Numbered from the stretch's first letter, positions 31,984-43,220 are shown. The stretch is 64,000 nucleotides of DNA from Halictus rubicundus (GCF_050948215.1 NW_027488695.1:514001-578000), one strand, 5' to 3'. The notes: a model not told the origin generated them from the letters alone. Numbers and translations: made by a program.

Positions 31984-33290
31984 GAAACCTTTTTTTTTTT
32001 GTGCCACGCACAGCAGGGAACTGTCAACGCGGTCTCGAAAGGCCATCTGGTAATGATCAGCCGCTTGCTCGGCCGACGGGCAACGGCGGCCGGTGGAATT
32101 GCTCTAACGCCGGGACGACGGCGCCCGTTTTACGACAGATAATCGGTAACACGGCATTTGGACCTATAGTCCTTACGTAAAACCCTCCGGTCCCGGCAAG
32201 TTTGAAGAGACCCTAAACGAGCAGGCCGCTCCCCGACTCTTTTTTTCTTTGCTATCACAACAGTATATACCTATTATTTCTTTTTTACCATTTCGATTAA
32301 ATTAATAAACTAGTTTCGTTCACCAACATAAAGTGACTCATTTGACCACCTAATCCTCCCTCCCCGACGAACCCTGGTCGCTGAGCGAATCCAGGGGAGG
32401 GACCGCGCGCCTCGCTCGCGCCTCTACGCAAGCGAGACGCTACCGTTACAATCTTTTATCTGTATCTTTTATTCGAAGGCTTCGAATAAATCTTCGAATA
32501 ACTTTTGCCGAGCGCCGAGCATCAAAGACCCAGCGACGACAGACGACATACAATGTAAGCGGATGGAGAATCGCGCACGAATGAAAGTTTAAACTTAAAC
32601 CTACAATGTAAGCAGATGGAGAATCGTGCATTATTGGCAATTTATGCTTGTATGTTTTTAATCAGAACAATATTGTTAAGACCAACGAGTTGTAGAGCTT
32701 GTTCCGATCGAAATGAGTCCAAACACGACATCATTTGGACTGTCTTTACTGAGATTGTAATTTTTATCGTAACATTACGTATCAGTGAAACTTGTTCGAT
32801 TACACTCGAATTTGACCTCATTTTCATCAGGAAAATCCCCTCCATTCGCTCGTCACAATTTTATGAGGATATGTTGAAAAATCTAAAAGTTTAAACTTTC
32901 ATTCGTGCGTGATTCTCCATCCGCTTACATTGTATGCCGTTTGGCAGTCGCTGGGTCTTCGACGTTCGGCGCTCGTCGGTCCTCGTCGGGCGCCGTCGCC
33001 GTTTATTCGTCGAGCTGGCAAAAGTTATTCGAAGATTTATTCGAAGCCTTCGAATAAAAGATACAGATAAAAGATGAAAAAATTATTTGAAGTTCGAATA
33101 AATCCGCTTCGAATAAAAAAAATTATCTTTATTCGTCGGATAAATTCTCGTCGAATAAAATTATTTATTCGATACTCGTCGAATAAAGATAATTTTTTTA
33201 TTCGAACCTTCGAATAACGAATAAAGATAAAGTATCTTTTATTCGAATCGTTATTTAAATAATTTTTTAACTAAATAATGCCCAACTCTG

Positions 33291-33682
33291 TCTGGCAGCA
33301 GGCGACGCGATAGCTGATGACCGATTTGGGTCTCACAGCTATCGATTGTCTAAGCATTGACTGTTTATTGACGGTGAGAATGTTTAGAAAAGGCAAGCGA
33401 CCCGACGTCGTATTGCCAAAGATAAGGGACTCTTTGTCCTGAAGGATCTGGCCACGGAGTGGGGAAGGCTATGCCTTTTGGTAAGAGGACTGTGATGAAC
33501 CCCACGGCACTTACCCCAGAACCTTGGGACCAGAAACTCCTAGTTTCTAACATATGAGATAATAAACATTTTTATATTCGAAAAAATAATGTACAGACTT
33601 AAAAATGCAATATAAAATATTTTATTTGCCCTATATTTCAATATATCAACATGACTTCCAACAGTTTCCTCATTTTGAAAAT
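33291..33682. other. No gene seen
   Basis: Unassigned DNA between the hAT-like end and the outer inverted repeat. No coding frame or repeat recognised, except that 33590-33680 resembles 57530-57680. Confidence 0.4.
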
Positions 33683-34058
33683 AATATCTAACTACTGAAT
33701 TTTTATAAAACCGGTATCTCTGAAACTTCAATACGAAATACGCACTTTCTTCGAATGTTTGGAGATGTCCAATTTTTTTCAACAAACATGTTTGCATAAT
33801 CCAAAAAAAAACTGTAAAAAATACACATTAATAATCACAACGAAGACACAGCAAACATAATAATATAAGCGGGGTCAACCGAGAAGTTCGATATAAAATC
33901 GATTTTTCCACCTAAAGTTCTGAAAAAAATCTCACTCCTGTATGCTAGTAAGCAGAATATCCATGAATTTTTTCGTAATTTTTTGTTGGGCACGGTGTGA
34001 CTAAAAATCAATTTGTTTCGGGGGTCACTTTTGAACATCTTAGGTGGCTATACTGAAA
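33683..34058 (-). repeat. Outer inverted repeat, right partner
   Basis: Inverse of 28282-28688 with scattered changes. Beyond 34058 the match ends. Confidence 0.65.
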
Positions 34059-34451
34059 AAAAATTATTTAAAGAATGCAAAATATATTTTCGTAAACATT
34101 TTTCAGAAAAATTTGTAGTCCAAATTTCGCTTTAATGAGTTTTTTAGAACAAAAGTTATAGCGAAATGTGATCGCGAATCACACGTTCGAAACTTTTGTA
34201 ACGTGAATAATTGCGGAGGAACCCGTCGAACGTCGCATAGGTAGCGCACACGAACAGAGTAAAGGTGCGTGTGTGCGTAGTGCGGTAGGAGGGAAATGGG
34301 TGGCGATTTTTCGCCAGAGTGGGAGCCATCGGTTTGGGCATTTCGTCCACGACTGCAAACGACAGCAAACGCAGAAACGCAACCACGCATTATACAGTAC
34401 GTATAAATGTTTATAATCAGTATTTTATACTAATATTGTAAAGTGTAAATT
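34059..34451. other. No gene seen
   Basis: Contains three overlapping minus-strand frames of 67-95 residues with no resemblance to each other or to known proteins. Treated as chance. Confidence 0.4.
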
Positions 34452-36564
34452 GTTGGGTAGGGACGAAAGTTCGTAGGGTTTTCAAATTGAAATTGAAAAA
34501 TAGGAAAGATATTTAGAAATCCGACAAGAAGTAATAGAACAGAAGGGAAAATATGTTATTGAATAATTCTATGAATACATATCTATCGGTAATTGTGCAT
34601 AAGAAGCCACAACACATCGACTTCGAAGCTCTTTCAATATGTTGTCGAGATGGAGATTTTGAACAATTTTTCCCCATGCATGCCGCCGCCGAATTGTGGA
34701 TTCGGGGCCTCGAAAACCTGGCACAAATTCGAAGTGTGAACATTCGAGAATTCATGATGACTCGTATGTAAATGGTAGAATATGATCTTGTAGAATTAGT
34801 AAAAAGTAATGATGTTGAAAGCGTAAATTCGGTGTCATTGCAGTTCAAAATTGGTCATTGCTATCGAGTTTAGTTATACCGTAAAAAATACATGTTGTAA
34901 TATGTTAATATTTTTATAAGTACGCGACATTATTTACCAACCAAATGAAAATATGGCTTGATCGTCCAGTGGTAAGTAAAGGATTACATGTCGTGGTATT
35001 TGGAAAATATTCTAATATTTAATTACAGAGAACTGGTTTTGTTACTTTGAAAAAATAGTCAAATTTGCATACATTTCTAAGCTGTTTGTTATGTTCCCAG
35101 TGGGTTCCAGACAAATTTTTTTGCAAAATGTCGAGAGTTTATCTAACTGTAATGCTAAAAAAGAACAAGTTGCACCTTTTTTGCACTGCCAGAGAAATTA
35201 CATATTTTTTTACGTGCGGTACGATCGATCTATATTTCGACGATATTCGTCCTCTGGTCGGACTGCTCTGTTTAGCCAACGTACATCGCGACATTGTATA
35301 CAAACTTGGCCATGATGTTTCAATGTTTTCGCTTACGGTGGCTGAGCAGTACAGTCCGCTGCACCTTTTTGTTTTTTAGTATTACAGTTAGATAAACGCA
35401 CTGTGCACATAACAAACAGCTTAGAAATGTATGCAAATTTGACTATTTTTTCAAAGTAACAAAAACAGTTCTCTGTAATTAAATATTAGAATATTTTCCA
35501 AATACCACGACATGTAATCCTTTACTTACCACTAGACGATCAAGCCATATTTTCATTTGGTTCGTAAATAATGTCGCGTACTTATAAAAATATTAACATA
35601 TTAGAACATGTATTTTTCACGGTATAACTAAACTCGATAGCAATGACCAATTTTGAACTGCAATGATACCGAATTTACGCTTACAACAATCATTACTTTT
35701 TACTAATTCTACGAGATCATATTCTACAATTTACACACGGGTCATCATGAATTCTCGAATGTTCATACTTCGAATTTCTGCAAGGTTTTCGAAGCCCCGA
35801 ATCCACAATGCGGCGGCGCACAGTGGGCAATTTGGACAAAATCGGATTCAAAATCAAAGAACTTTCGATAGAAATGAGGTAGAGCGATGAAATTTTTTTT
35901 AAATAAAAGCTGAAACTTTGTAGAATATGGGAAAAATAGGGAGATTATTACCATCCAATCATTTCAACGAAAAAATGACTTCATTAGTTTTTGTTACAAA
36001 AATCTATTTTTTACAAAATCCTGAGATTGAAGACAAATTTTGAGACCAGATTTGAAATCAGCGTGAAAAAATCTATGGGAAATGATGTATAGCATGTTAA
36101 AAAAAAATTTTTTCCGCGCGTGGTATTGGAAAAACCATAATTTTCTTGAAATTGTGCAAGTTTAACGAATTTTCTCTAGGTTAAAAAACGTTCGTACCAT
36201 AATCTCCCTATTTTTCCCATATTCTACAAAGTTTCAGCTTTAATTTAAAAAAAGTTTCATCGCTCTACCTCATTTCTATCGAAAGTTCTTTGATTTTGAA
36301 TCCGATTTCGTTCAAATTGCCCACTGTGCGGCGGCCTGCATGGAGAAAAATTGTTCAAAATCTTCATCCCGACAACATATTCAAAGAGCTTCGAAGTCGA
36401 TGTCGTGTGACTTCTTATGCACAATTACCGATAGATATGTATTCATAGAATTACTCAATAACATATTTTCCCTTCTGTTATATGACTTCTTACTGTATTT
36501 CTAAATACCTTTGCTATTTATCAATTTCAATTTGAAAACCCTACGAACTTTCATCCCTACCCAA
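34452..36564. repeat. 2.1-kb palindrome
   Basis: The left arm from 34452 (TTGGGTAGGGACGAAAG) to about 35170 is matched in inverse by 35370-36564, apart from a 510-bp insertion in the right arm. The loop of about 200 bp at 35170-35370 is unique. The arms differ by scattered substitutions. Small frames inside (34553-34771, 35065-35379) are not convincing. Ends have no obvious target duplication. Confidence 0.8.
35819..36328 (+). mobile_element. hAT MITE (510 bp) with 8-bp target duplication
   Basis: Ends are CACAGTGGGCAA, inverted, and the inverted arms extend over about 130 bp. The 8-bp flanks are CGGCGGCG (35811-35818) and CGGCGGCC (36329-36336), 7 of 8 identical. The left arm of the surrounding palindrome shows the uninterrupted GCGGCGGC site at about 34681-34690. 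Non-coding. Confidence 0.85.
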
Positions 36565-36617
36565 TATCATGTGATAATGATATTTTATATTGTATTGTGT
36601 TTTTGTTTGTAATGTAG

Positions 36618-37237
36618 ATGGAACAGATTCCCACCGACACACCGGCAGTGGTGCCAGCACCGGCGGGGGTGGTGCCAGCACCACCGACGGCTCCAGCACC
36701 GGCGGTGGCGGTGCAACCACCAACGCTGTCACTACCGGCGGCAGTGACGGCGGCCGTCGCCCGCCTTACGATTGGGAGGCCAATCGCGAATGTAGTGAGT
36801 AGACGGTATATTTTATCATTCGTAAAGATTTATTATTTATTTCTAAAACGTTACATTTAATTTCCAACAGAAAATTGAAAACGGCCGCGGCGGCGTTAGC
36901 AGCCCATCCGCTGCCTCGGCATCAACGCCTCCCCCCCCCCCCCCAAGCCCCGTCCACCAAGCCCCGTCATCCAGATGACGGAAGAAATGCTTGTGAGTTA
37001 GAAAAACATAAAAATATGTTATATATATGTTAAATATAAATCTTGTATATAAATGTTGTGTACATGTTTCAGTCAAAGCTGATGAAAAACATACGAAGAA
37101 ATTCGTATCGAAGAGGGGGCCATAAAGCTTGGCGCGGTGGCCGCGGCTGGCGAGGCGGCTACAGGGGGCGCGGAGGCCGCGGGGGGCGTGGCGGCAGCGG
37201 GGGGCGGGGGAAAAAATTTATTACAATAAATATGTAA
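36618..37237 (+). CDS. Spliced RGG-box protein gene (three exons)
   Basis: Exon 1 (36618-36794) starts with ATG and encodes about 59 residues rich in Pro, Ala and Val. The donor GTGAGT is at 36795, the intron is 76 bases and the acceptor TTTCCAACAG ends at 36870. Exon 2 (36871-36992) begins KIENGRGG and runs into proline codons; its donor is GTGAGT at 36993. An 80-base intron ends in TACATGTTTCAG at 37072. Exon 3 (37073-37237) encodes a basic tail packed with RGG repeats (RRGGHKAWRGGRGWRGGY), ending KKFITINM and a stop. RGG boxes bind RNA and drive condensates. The C run in exon 2 is 14 long; read literally the frame then meets a TGA near 36976, and one more C would keep all three exons in frame. 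The last intron and exon are homologous to those of the small gene in the 18-kb arms. There may be an upstream exon: ATGTAG precedes the ATG. Confidence 0.6.
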
Positions 37238-37324
37238 AAAAAATATATTCTATTATGTTTTTTTATTTTCCTAACTTTTCCTTTTTCATATCATCCTCAA
37301 AATATGCATCCATTTTTTCCCCAT

Positions 37325-37927
37325 TTTTTCTCCTCGGCATTATCGAGGAATGATTCGCGGCATCCCGGACCCTTGCTATTCTCATCGGTACACGTGCACG
37401 CCGACCTGGCGGTGTGTGAGTGTGCCGAGGCACGGCTGTTCGAACGAAGCTACGGCAGGCATCATGCAACCGAATAATGCAAAATGTTGCTCGAAAATGC
37501 AAGAGTAGGACCTGTTTGATGGCGAGCGCTCTAGATTTCTCTTTTATCTAGCGCTTTTGACTACTGATGAGCCCCATCTCTGCATTATCGAGGAATGATT
37601 CGCGGCATCCCGGACCCTTGCTATTCTCGTAGGTACACGTACACGCCGACCTAGCGGTGTGTGAGTGTGCCGAGGCACGGCTGTCGAGCAAAGCTACGGC
37701 AGCGCCGTTGTTTACGTTGTCGGCTACGCGTGCTCAGATCGCCTCTATTGTCAGAGATCATGCGACCGAATCAGAGAGGATACTCGGAAAATGCCACTCG
37801 ACACTGAATGTGGAAAGTGCACCCAGCTCCCCATACTGGACGAAAATGTTACTATTTAGCTTCTTCTAGTGGACGTTATAGCGGTACTATCGATTGTTCA
37901 AGGCCACCTAGGAAAACTGTCACTTAA
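37325..37927 (+). repeat. Minisatellite and arm end, separate copy
   Basis: Two units with the anchor GGCATCCCGGACCCTTGCTA at about 37359 and 37602 (243 bp apart), then the tail TTCAAGGCCACCTAGGAAAA and CTGTCACTTAA ending at 37927. This matches the inner part of the left arm (8269-8874), which ties the RGG gene at 36618 to the same element family. The hAT-like AT-rich zone of the arms is missing here, so that zone may be an insertion in the arms. Confidence 0.75.
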
Positions 37928-38260
37928 GTTATTAAATGTAAGTAATACCGCTCAAAGGAAAATATAAACTGACGTTTAAGGAAGATTGTTGAAGTTCGCG
38001 GTTACTTCTTCGTTCTGGTTACTTTCCCCAGAGGGCACCTCGGGGGTTTCCCCGGCGCTACCGAGCCCGATGGCTTGCCGTTGGTTGTTTTAGTGGTACA
38101 CCAAGAGTTTTCCTAACATGCGCACGTGCTCGACCACACAGTTGTTGTATACTTTGTTACATAATAAAATATATATTTATAAATATCGTGTTGTCTCTCC
38201 GTGGCTACGCCTGCTACACGAAACCAAAGATTAACATAAAAATACAGCACTACGATTTTA
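37928..38260. other. Unassigned, LTR-like tail
   Basis: No gene. AATAAA near 38163, then AT-rich sequence, then a CTACACGAAACC end, a layout like the 3' part of an LTR, but no second copy is in the window. CACTACGA at 38248-38255 could be the end of the CACTA element that follows; the matching end is not found. Confidence 0.35.
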
Positions 38261-38826
38261 TTATTCTGGATTTATATGAATACAAACCAGTGAATTAAAT
38301 TTTTCAGAACTTTCTGATATTGTGGTATCAAAATCCGTTACTTCTTGGACAGATTTCAGTGGCAATTGGTCTAAGAAAGACCTCTCCTCGCCATGACACA
38401 CGATATTTTGAGACGCATTTGTATTAACTGCTATGTTATTTAATAGGCTTTCAATTCCTTCTAATTTATTGAAAATTTGTTTTATTTCGTATTTTAATTC
38501 TATATATTGACGATTTAATAGTGTCAATTGTCCTTCAGTGAACGACGTCAACGTATCATTCATAGTTTTATCTGTACAATTGCATAAAATATAATATTCG
38601 TATCGTTACGTTTATTATTTAACATATATGTGTAGTATATTTACCATTATATATTTCATTGATTATGATACTTTTATGTTTACAATAAGATTTAACATAT
38701 GCATCATTTTTTCTACTTACTTGGCGCTACTGTTTGCGGTTGCTGAATTTCATAGCTTTCAAAATCGGAATCGGAACTGTCCAGAATCACAGTTCGCTTT
38801 TTCATTATACTTCTTTTTGAAGACAT
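38261..38826 (-). CDS. Spliced CACTA-associated protein, DUF4806-like
   Basis: Exon 1 (38826-38721) starts ATG and encodes MSSKRSIMKKRTVILDSSDS, an acidic-serine segment, ending in a donor GTAAGT. The 149-base intron (38720-38572) ends TTGTACAG. Exon 2 (38571-38261) joins in frame through an asparagine codon and continues NKTMNDTLTSFTEGQL to a stop. The total is about 139 residues. The middle is a predicted coiled coil (YIELKYEIKQIFNKLEGIES), followed by LPLKSVQEVTDFD, which looks like the start of a DUF4806 domain. The domain is then cut short. Proteins of this kind accompany animal CACTA elements; their role is unknown. It lies just downstream of the decayed transposase on the same strand. 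Confidence 0.6.
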
Positions 38827-38869
38827 ATTAAAAACTTTAGACATAACAGAAAGAAGTAATCAATATAAT

Positions 38870-40652
38870 AAATATATATAAATGCTTTATGTGTAATTTC
38901 ATTCAGAGTACATGATAAAATTTCATCTGTGAAATTATCAAATTTAAATATTCCTATTATTTTCGATTTGATAGGGTATTTGTAAAAAGTTTTCAATTTT
39001 GTGGATAATCTACCAACTATTTTATTTGTTGATATGTCTAGGATCTGTAGGACATAATCATTCCGTACAAAAATGTAAGAGTCTCGAAGTCCGTAAGCTT
39101 TTATATTAAAATAAGGGAATTGTATTTTCTTTTTATCATATTCTACACATATTTTTTTACTAGTTTCTTTAATTGTAGGTGCTCCATTTTCCGACAACCT
39201 TTTTATTATCTGTGCTAGTGGTTTATTCTACCTGCGTAACATGCTTATTAGCTTCCCTAAGTAATTTTCAAGAGGAAAACAACTTAGTTCCTCTAAAGAA
39301 TATTTTAAATTTTGGACATCGTCTGTAATGTGCACTAAATTGTGAACATTATATACACTAAATTCTCTGCCATACAAAACAGAAGAATCATTGACAAATT
39401 GAATTAGCATTTCTCGAGCTTTGTTTAGCCACTTTACATCTACACGTAATTTATTGAGTATTAGAATTCTCATAGCTGCATGTAGTAATAAGAAGTGGTT
39501 ATAGAAGATATTTGGAAGAATTTTCTTTAAAAGAATGGGTCCTAGATACAAGAGAAATAAACGAAACTCCGTAGCTTTATATCTAGGCAATTCCGATATG
39601 GATCGTGATTTACTGTTAAATTCACTAGGTAAGTATTTTGCTGCAGAAATCATTCGTTTTGATAATTTATTCCTTTGCTGTAATCTGAACTCTACTTTAC
39701 ACCAATGATGAAGTAATTTCTTCATTACTCCCAAACAGCATAAATGCATATAATCTAAAGCAAAATCTTCTATTATATTTAATGTGCTTATATTTAATAA
39801 GGATGTTCTTTCATTGTTTTTATGGTGCTTGATGTCGCGAAAATTTTTAAAATCTTCATGTGTCCGAGCACTGGCATTATGGTTTTCTCTTTAATATTTT
39901 TTAAAAATGGTCTCGCAGGTGCATCACATGTAAAGCATATAACGCAAACTTTAAAATTAATATTATTATAAAATAATCCATGCTTTAAAATATCATTTAA
40001 TTCATTTGTAAAATCATTTAAATAATCAGCTAAGGAATTTGGTTTTGCATCACCATAATATAAGGCTATCGGAACAGGAGACACGATATAATTGTTTAAT
40101 ACCAGTTTGCATAAAATGGGCCAAAACTGTTTGTTCGAATTTTTTGAGACTGGAACACCATCAATATTGAAAATTAAACGAATTGTTAAAGTTTCTTTGA
40201 TTTCACGAAATATACCTATTTCAGTTTGCAACAAGTTTAATAGATTTTCTTTTATACCAAAATATGTAAATTGCGCTAAATTTTCCTTTTTGCTTAAAAC
40301 GGACACAATATTTGATGATCGTTTAGTTTTCAACAGAGTGCGGGAATCGGATGGAATTTTGTATTCTGGAAAAATGTCCTTTAAACCCTTTAATAAATTA
40401 CTTAATTGAGTATGATTAATTTTATTTCCTAGAGACCATTTTTTAAAAAAAGTAATTAATTTCAAATTTCCAATAGCACTGCAGTTATCACTTGTACTGT
40501 CATTTATGTCATTCCTGTTATTTATCATTTGAAGATCAAATTGTTGATCCAGATTCTTCATTTACTGTATCGAGACTCTGATTCTGATTGAAAGTTTTCC
40601 GTAGTTCATTCTTTATAAATTTATATTTTTTGTAACGTAGTTTTTCGGCCAT
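38870..40652 (-). pseudogene. CACTA (EnSpm-type) transposase, decayed
   Basis: Pieces of one transposase lie in order on the minus strand. The N terminus (40652-40541) starts MAEKLRYKKYKFIKNELRK and ends in a stop. The body (40561-39794) has FNIDGVPVSKNSNKQFWPIL and FTCDAPARPF. The next part (39790-39228) has DYMHLCCLGVMKKLLHHWC and FPLENYLGKLISMLRR. The C terminus (39197-38870) has SKIIGIFKFDN. These are diagnostic for animal CACTA transposases, whose DDE core moves the element. At least three frame changes and a missing Cys-rich stretch show it is dead. Confidence 0.8.
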
Positions 40653-41879
40653 TATGAAATTTGTGTAACTGCAAACTAAATACGGTGTATGAAAAACTAT
40701 TCTTGAAAACTTTAATATTGCAACTCTTCAGATAATTAAAAAAAAATTTTTTTTTAATATAAAAAAATATATATTTGTCGGAGATGTCGAAGGCCGAAGA
40801 AGATTTAATTATGCAGTTTTGTTTTGTTTTGTTTTGTTTTCCTCGGCACGCGGCCGAGTATGGTTGGGCTCCTGAGAGGGGAGCGCGGCGGCGGGCAGAT
40901 TGGTTTGCCGAGAGAGAAGGGAGCGACGAGGGGACACTTTCGAACAGATCGTCGAAAACGACACTTGTGTTTGTTGTATCTCGAATAAAGAATAAAATTG
41001 TGTGAATCATTGAGCGTGCTTCCAATGGAGAGAAAGAACAAGGGAAAAGCTCCGACATATTTATTTATTACATAACACATAAATGTACATACCTTTTCTG
41101 CGAACGATGAAATGCAGGTCTCGACCACACGTACTCGGGGCACGAATAACAACACTTATTTAAAAACTTATTTAAAAACTTGATCGCGTACGTACAAGTC
41201 GATAGAGATAGTCGAGACACAAGAGATAGCCGAGATATTCAAGGTGTGTTGTTCTATATGAGAGAATTTTGTCTTCTGATTTTCGGTGTCGTGTCGTGTA
41301 TAATGTTAGCTTTGATATTTTCCTATTGGATGTCTTAAAACTGTATGGGGTGACTAAAAGTTTCCTAATTGGTGAGTGGGTGGTGCAGTTTGGTCGTCAG
41401 AGTAGGGATGCGCTTTGATGAAATTGTGTTCAGATTATATAATGAATTGGGTGCGAAAGATATGGGGAAAATAGTCTGGAAAACTAAATGTTTGTATATT
41501 GCCCTGTCAATGGGCTCGCTCACGGAGGTTTCGAAGTGGTGTCCGCTGACACCCAATAATTTTGGGACCGTCGCGTCGCGTCGAGTGCCTCGGCTATCGC
41601 AACCGACCGTTCAATCTGATTGCTAGTTTGCTAACGAATGAATGCGTTTCTCGCTGCAACATGGCCAGGGCCTTTCCCAAATACATTGACCGAAGTTAAA
41701 TGTTTATCCCGAATAGGTACCAGTCTGTTACTACGAACTTTTTAATCTTATAAATAAACATATAAATATATGTCGATTAAGTGACAAACACGAATTCAAA
41801 GTAAATTAAAAGTAAACATTTTACTTCGCATCATATTCGGGAACAAATATTTTTCCATGATAAACATAAAATATTTCCT
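40653..41879. other. No gene seen
   Basis: Includes a TTTTG pentamer run at 40817-40840, a GC-rich block at 40845-40960 and AT-rich flanks. AATAAA occurs near 40984. I see no CACTA end here and no frame with recognisable features. Confidence 0.4.
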
Positions 41880-42304
41880 GCATAGATAAAAAAAATATTC
41901 TATTTCTAATATTACATAAAGATTCATTTTATAATGAGAAAAAATATTTTGTTCATAATATTAAACAAATATTATTTGTATATTAGGAAAAAATATTCTA
42001 TTTCTAATATTTAATAAAGATTTGTTTTATAATGAGAAAAAAATATTTTATTCCTGATATTAAATAAATATTATTTGTATATTAGGAAAAAATATTCTAC
42101 TTCTAATATGAAAAAAAGATTTATTTAATATTTAGAAAAAAATATTTTTCTCGTAACATGAAATACATATTTCCTGAATATTTAAAAAGAAATATTTTTT
42201 ACTTAATATAAAATAAATATTGTATGTATATTCGAATATTAAAAAAAGATTGAATCTCTTTTTAATATTATATGAATGTGTATACAATATTTTGTGCTAC
42301 TAGG
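41880..42304 (-). mobile_element. AT-rich tandem-repeat element with CTACTAGGG end
   Basis: Two to three diverged units of about 100 bp, each starting AAAAAATATTCTA. The stretch ends CAATATTTTGTGCTACTAGG at 42303. The same end, inverted, starts a similar AT-rich element at 57713. This marks a non-autonomous family with CCCTAGTAGCAC ends. The left end of this copy is not found. Confidence 0.5.
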
Positions 42305-42749
42305 GACACTTATTAGAATGTGAATTTTATTCATGACAAAACGAGTAGGTCAAACACAAAACTGTAAATACATTGAAAGAATTTGGGTATATTTTTATAT
42401 CTTCAATTCATCGAAATTTTTCAAAGAGGAAATGCATTTTTCTTTCACTTTTGTTCCTTACGATTGACTCAGATTTTTTCTATTTTGCATAAGGATCTGC
42501 CATCGAACAATTCTATTTAACATTCTTTTTATTTTACAGTCAGTTTTGGATTGTTATAATTATTAGACAACATCAGGCCCATGTCTTTAATTGAGAATTT
42601 TGTGTATTTAATTTTTAATGTATTTAATATAATTAAAAAATGTTGTTCTTCCTTGTAAGGGCCGAGTCCTGGCGCCATTTGAAGTAACTTTTCCGTTGCA
42701 AAAATGTTGTCCGCGGCTTTATCACCGAGTTATTAACGAAAAACGCGAG

Positions 42750-42839
42750 CCAATCAGACCACGGCTACAGTAGACGAGATTCCGGTTCGGCGATAGGTCC
42801 CGCTGAGGGTGACGTCAGCACTGGTCGCGCTGTGATTGG
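42750..42839. promoter_or_regulatory. CCAAT / CRE-like / inverted CCAAT cluster
   Basis: CCAAT at 42750-42754, the palindrome TGACGTCA at 42810-42817 and ATTGG (inverted CCAAT) at 42835-42839. These are binding sites for NF-Y-type and CREB/ATF-type factors. No TATA box or adjacent gene is visible, so a promoter role is only possible. Confidence 0.35.
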
Positions 42840-42841
42840 TC

Positions 42842-42870
42842 TGTGTGTGTGTGTGTGTGTGTGTATGTGT
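42842..42870 (+). repeat. (TG)n microsatellite
   Basis: About 12 TG dinucleotides with one A interruption, directly after the CCAAT cluster. Confidence 0.9.
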
Positions 42871-43220
42871 TTTTGCGGAGAACATTTTGGGAAATAACAA
42901 AATTACTTCAAATGACCTCAGGAATCATCTCTTTCAAGAAAGTACAACTCTATTGGGACACCCTGTATATTTATTTTGTTTAAATATTTATGTGTTTATA
43001 CATCTTACGTCAACTGTCGTTTCAGAAAGATAATCCTACTCCAATATTTAATAACGAATAAATTCTGTGCATTCGTGACACAAAATATTATGTGATCCCA
43101 TAATTAATAAGTAACGTCATTTTTTATTTTTTTCGGGAATGGCATGAAAAAATTAGTTGTAATATGGAAAGAGATCATAGAGAATGATGAACAATGACTG
43201 TCCTCTTAGGATTACGCGTG

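Larger units (their letters stand above)
29100..32450 (+). mobile_element. GC-rich insertion with ATCT(T) target duplication
   Basis: ATCTT at 29096-29100 is repeated at 32451-32455. The inverted partner of this site at about 33075-33090 keeps the unbroken sequence, so the insertion limits are firm. It starts TGCAACGAG and ends CGTTACA, with TG..CA as in LTR elements. However, I find no pair of long terminal repeats: the ends are only loosely inverted (GTCTCGTTGC against GTCTCGCTTGC). An AATAAA lies near 32307. No gag-pol is seen. It could be a deleted LTR element or a large non-autonomous unit. Confidence 0.55.
28881..33290. mobile_element. hAT-like palindromic element carrying a 3.35-kb insertion
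   Basis: Both ends are AGAGTTGGGCA, inverted (28882-28892 and 33279-33289), followed by AT-rich DNA full of ATTCGAATAAA blocks. Removing the insertion at 29100-32450 leaves about 1060 bp that fold onto themselves: 32460-32600 pairs with 32890-33080. No transposase is inside. The same ends occur within both arms of the 18-kb structure. An 8-bp target duplication is not clear; GTCTG occurs on both sides. Confidence 0.65.
42305..43213. other. Non-coding stretch with promoter-like block
   Basis: Mostly AT-rich. The GC-richer block at 42660-42870 is described separately. After it, GGGACACCCTGTATAT at about 42957 is a motif common at ends of insect DNA elements. No gene. Confidence 0.4.

Noticed and set aside
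34103..34390. Three overlapping minus-strand frames
   Set aside because: No similarity to known proteins, no splice or start context, and overlap in all frames suggests chance.
35065..35379. 104-residue frame in the loop of the palindrome
   Set aside because: Half of it lies in the repeat arm; no domain and no copy elsewhere in the window.
37936..38215. Solo LTR
   Set aside because: It has a polyadenylation-like signal and tail, but no target duplication and no second copy in the window.
38248..38255. CACTACGA as the terminal repeat of the CACTA element
   Set aside because: Matches the expected start, but no inverse end is found up to 42 kb and it lies only a few bases from the accessory gene stop; kept only as a remark.
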